Shown: positions 40,777 through 42,023 of the stretch, piece after piece
Layout: each line of letters begins with the position of its first letter
Position numbering within the stretch: position 1 is the first letter of the stretch
Program-made: the position numbers and the translations under genes
Assembly (NCBI GenBank): GCA_902490095.1
Contig: CABUCQ010000003.1
Coordinates: forward strand, 1-42,023
Source of the DNA: an uncultured Collinsella sp.
GTDB lineage: Bacteria; Actinomycetota; Coriobacteriia; Coriobacteriales; Coriobacteriaceae
Direction: 5' to 3'
DNA: 42,023 nucleotides
The notes under the pieces: model-generated
What the model saw: only the letters and a program-made list of their open reading frames with translations
The model's database searches: none
Told to the model about the DNA's origin: nothing

Positions 40777-41988
40777 ATGCTGTCTGTTGACGAGCAAATG
40801 CGTATCATCACCTCGGGTGCTGCCCAAATCGTCCCCGAGGCCGACCTTCGCAAGAAGCTTGAGAAGGGCGAGCCCCTCAACATCAAGCTCGGCGTCGATC
40901 CCACCAGCCCCGACCTGCACCTGGGCCACGCCGTGCCGCTGCGCAAGATGCGTCAGTTCCAGGACCTGGGCCACAACGTCACCCTCATCATCGGCAACGG
41001 TACCGCACTGATCGGCGACCCCTCGGGCAAGAATTCCACCCGCCCGCAACTTTCTCAGGAGCAGATCGAGGCTAACGCCGAGACCTACGTGAGCCAGGCC
41101 ATGAAGATCCTGGACCCCGAGAAGACCACCATCGTGCACAACGGCGACTGGATCTTGTCGATGGATCTGGCCGGTCTGCTGCAGGTGTGCTCCAAGTTCA
41201 CCGTCGCCCGCATTCTTGAGCGCGATGACTTTACCAAGCGCTACCAGTCCCAGACGCCGATCGCCCTGCACGAGTTCCTGTATCCCGTGATGCAGGCATA
41301 CGATTCGGTCATGATTAAGGCTGACGTGGAGATGGGCGGCACCGACCAGCTTTTCAACCTGCTCGCCGGCCGTGAGCTCATGGAGAAGATGGGCATGGAG
41401 CCGCAGATCGCGCTCACCATGCCGCTGCTCGAGGGCACCGATGGCGTACGTAAGATGTCCAAGTCCTATGGCAACTACATCGGTCTGACCGACGCGCCCA
41501 AGGATATGTTCGGCAAGACCATGTCCATCCCCGACGAGATGATCGGCAAGTACTACCGCCTGGCGAGCTCGCTCACTCCGGCCGAGGTCGACAAGATCGA
41601 CGCTGCCCTGGCCGATGGCTCTGCCGACCCCTACGAGCTCAAGCGCGCTCTGGGCCGTGACCTGTGTGACACCTACCACGGCGCCGGTGCCGGCGACGAG
41701 GCTCAGGCCGAGTTCGACCGCGTGTTCAAGGAGGGCCAGCTCGCCGACTTCCCCGAGAAGCACGTTGAGCTGACTGTTAACGACGAGGGCCAGATCTACC
41801 TCGCCGGCCTGCTCAAGGACTTGGGTCTTTCGGCGAGCGCCGGCCAGGCCCGTCGCGATATCGACGGCGGCGGTGTCAAGATCAACGGCAAGGCCGTGGC
41901 TCCCAAGAGCTATAACATCGATCCCAGCGCCCTCAAGCTGGGCGACACCCTCTCCGTGGGCAAGCGCAAGGGCTTCAAGTTGATTTAG
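40777..41988 (+). CDS. tyrS: Tyrosyl-tRNA synthetase
   Basis: A 403-residue class I synthetase that charges tRNA-Tyr. The HIGH motif is HLGH (48-51), KMSKS is at 226-230, and a C-terminal S4 domain lies at about 340-403. The DPTSPDLHLGHAVPLRKM form and the length match the TyrZ-like bacterial type. The ATG at 40777 follows AAAAGGAGGA; the upstream gap of 96 bases is too short for a T-box. A hairpin follows the stop. Confidence 0.96.
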   Translation: MLSVDEQMRIITSGAAQIVPEADLRKKLEKGEPLNIKLGVDPTSPDLHLGHAVPLRKMRQFQDLGHNVTLIIGNGTALIGDPSGKNSTRPQLSQEQIEANAETYVSQAMKILDPEKTTIVHNGDWILSMDLAGLLQVCSKFTVARILERDDFTKRYQSQTPIALHEFLYPVMQAYDSVMIKADVEMGGTDQLFNLLAGRELMEKMGMEPQIALTMPLLEGTDGVRKMSKSYGNYIGLTDAPKDMFGKTMSIPDEMIGKYYRLASSLTPAEVDKIDAALADGSADPYELKRALGRDLCDTYHGAGAGDEAQAEFDRVFKEGQLADFPEKHVELTVNDEGQIYLAGLLKDLGLSASAGQARRDIDGGGVKINGKAVAPKSYNIDPSALKLGDTLSVGKRKGFKLI

Positions 41989-42015
41989 GTCCGCCGTTCT
42001 TACGAACGGCGGACC
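41988..42015 (+). terminator. Hairpin after tyrS
   Basis: GGTCCGCCGTTC and GAACGGCGGACC form a perfect 12-bp stem with a TTAC loop, starting on the last base of the stop codon. The window ends before any T-run can be judged. Confidence 0.6.
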
Positions 42016-42023
42016 GGCCGACG

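Noticed and set aside
1..42023. tRNA or rRNA genes
   Set aside because: No stretch with tRNA cloverleaf elements or rRNA sequence was recognised on either strand; a covariance-model scan would be needed to be certain.

Overview
The window looks like a chromosome segment of a gut coriobacterium, most likely Collinsella or a close relative. This rests on the high GC content, the actinobacterial-type ribosomal and penicillin-binding proteins, and the selenium-dependent molybdenum hydroxylase gene set typical of intestinal anaerobes. The genus is inferred from overall resemblance, not from a database search.

Layout. (1) 1-2082 is the 3' part of a molybdopterin-binding xanthine-dehydrogenase-type subunit, closed by a terminator. 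(2) 2.1-13.3 kb is an accessory region. It holds two unrelated AAA ATPases that each end in a PD-(D/E)XK nuclease-like domain and each have their own repeat structure just upstream. It also holds a SIMPL-domain protein, a DnaQ-type exonuclease, a duplicated intergenic unit containing what looks like a type I toxin-antitoxin module, a frameshifted gene, an Ig-repeat wall-anchored surface protein and two proteins of unknown function. (3) 13.3-23.5 kb is a purine/urate-type catabolic and selenium-dependent hydroxylase maturation cluster: a YheO-like PAS/HTH regulator, divergent from ygeX-ygeY-ygeW, then mocA/ygfJ, hyuA, yqeC (opposite strand), yqeB and an xdhC family gene. (4) 23.8-34.4 kb is the distal spc operon plus the alpha operon: rplE, rpsN, rpsH, rplF, rplR, rpsE, rpmD, rplO, secY, adk, map, infA, rpmJ, rpsM, rpsK, rpsD, rpoA, rplQ and truA. 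(5) 34.5-42 kb holds a glycosyltransferase, argR, a bifunctional class A penicillin-binding protein, a U32 peptidase and tyrS.

How the genes work together. The hydroxylase at the left edge would oxidise purines. YqeB, YqeC, MocA and XdhC would mature its molybdenum/selenium cofactor. HyuA, YgeX, YgeY and YgeW would open rings and process the ureido and diamino products. The structural gene and the maturation/catabolic genes are separated here by about 12 kb of unrelated accessory DNA.

Points of most interest. (a) A 41-codon hydrophobic, basic-tailed peptide gene is convergent with a predicted small RNA that has a good promoter and terminator; a decayed second copy and a third promoter copy lie nearby. 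(b) Two ATPase-nuclease genes each sit behind a distinct repeat structure, and a third, orphan 33-bp repeat array lies at 12.1 kb. (c) Two AACAAA-N3-TTTGTT dyads about five helical turns apart lie between the YheO-like regulator and ygeX. (d) Two near-identical 67-bp palindromes bracket yqeC-yqeB-xdhC. (e) The spc operon begins at rplE, with no rplX or rplN in front of it.
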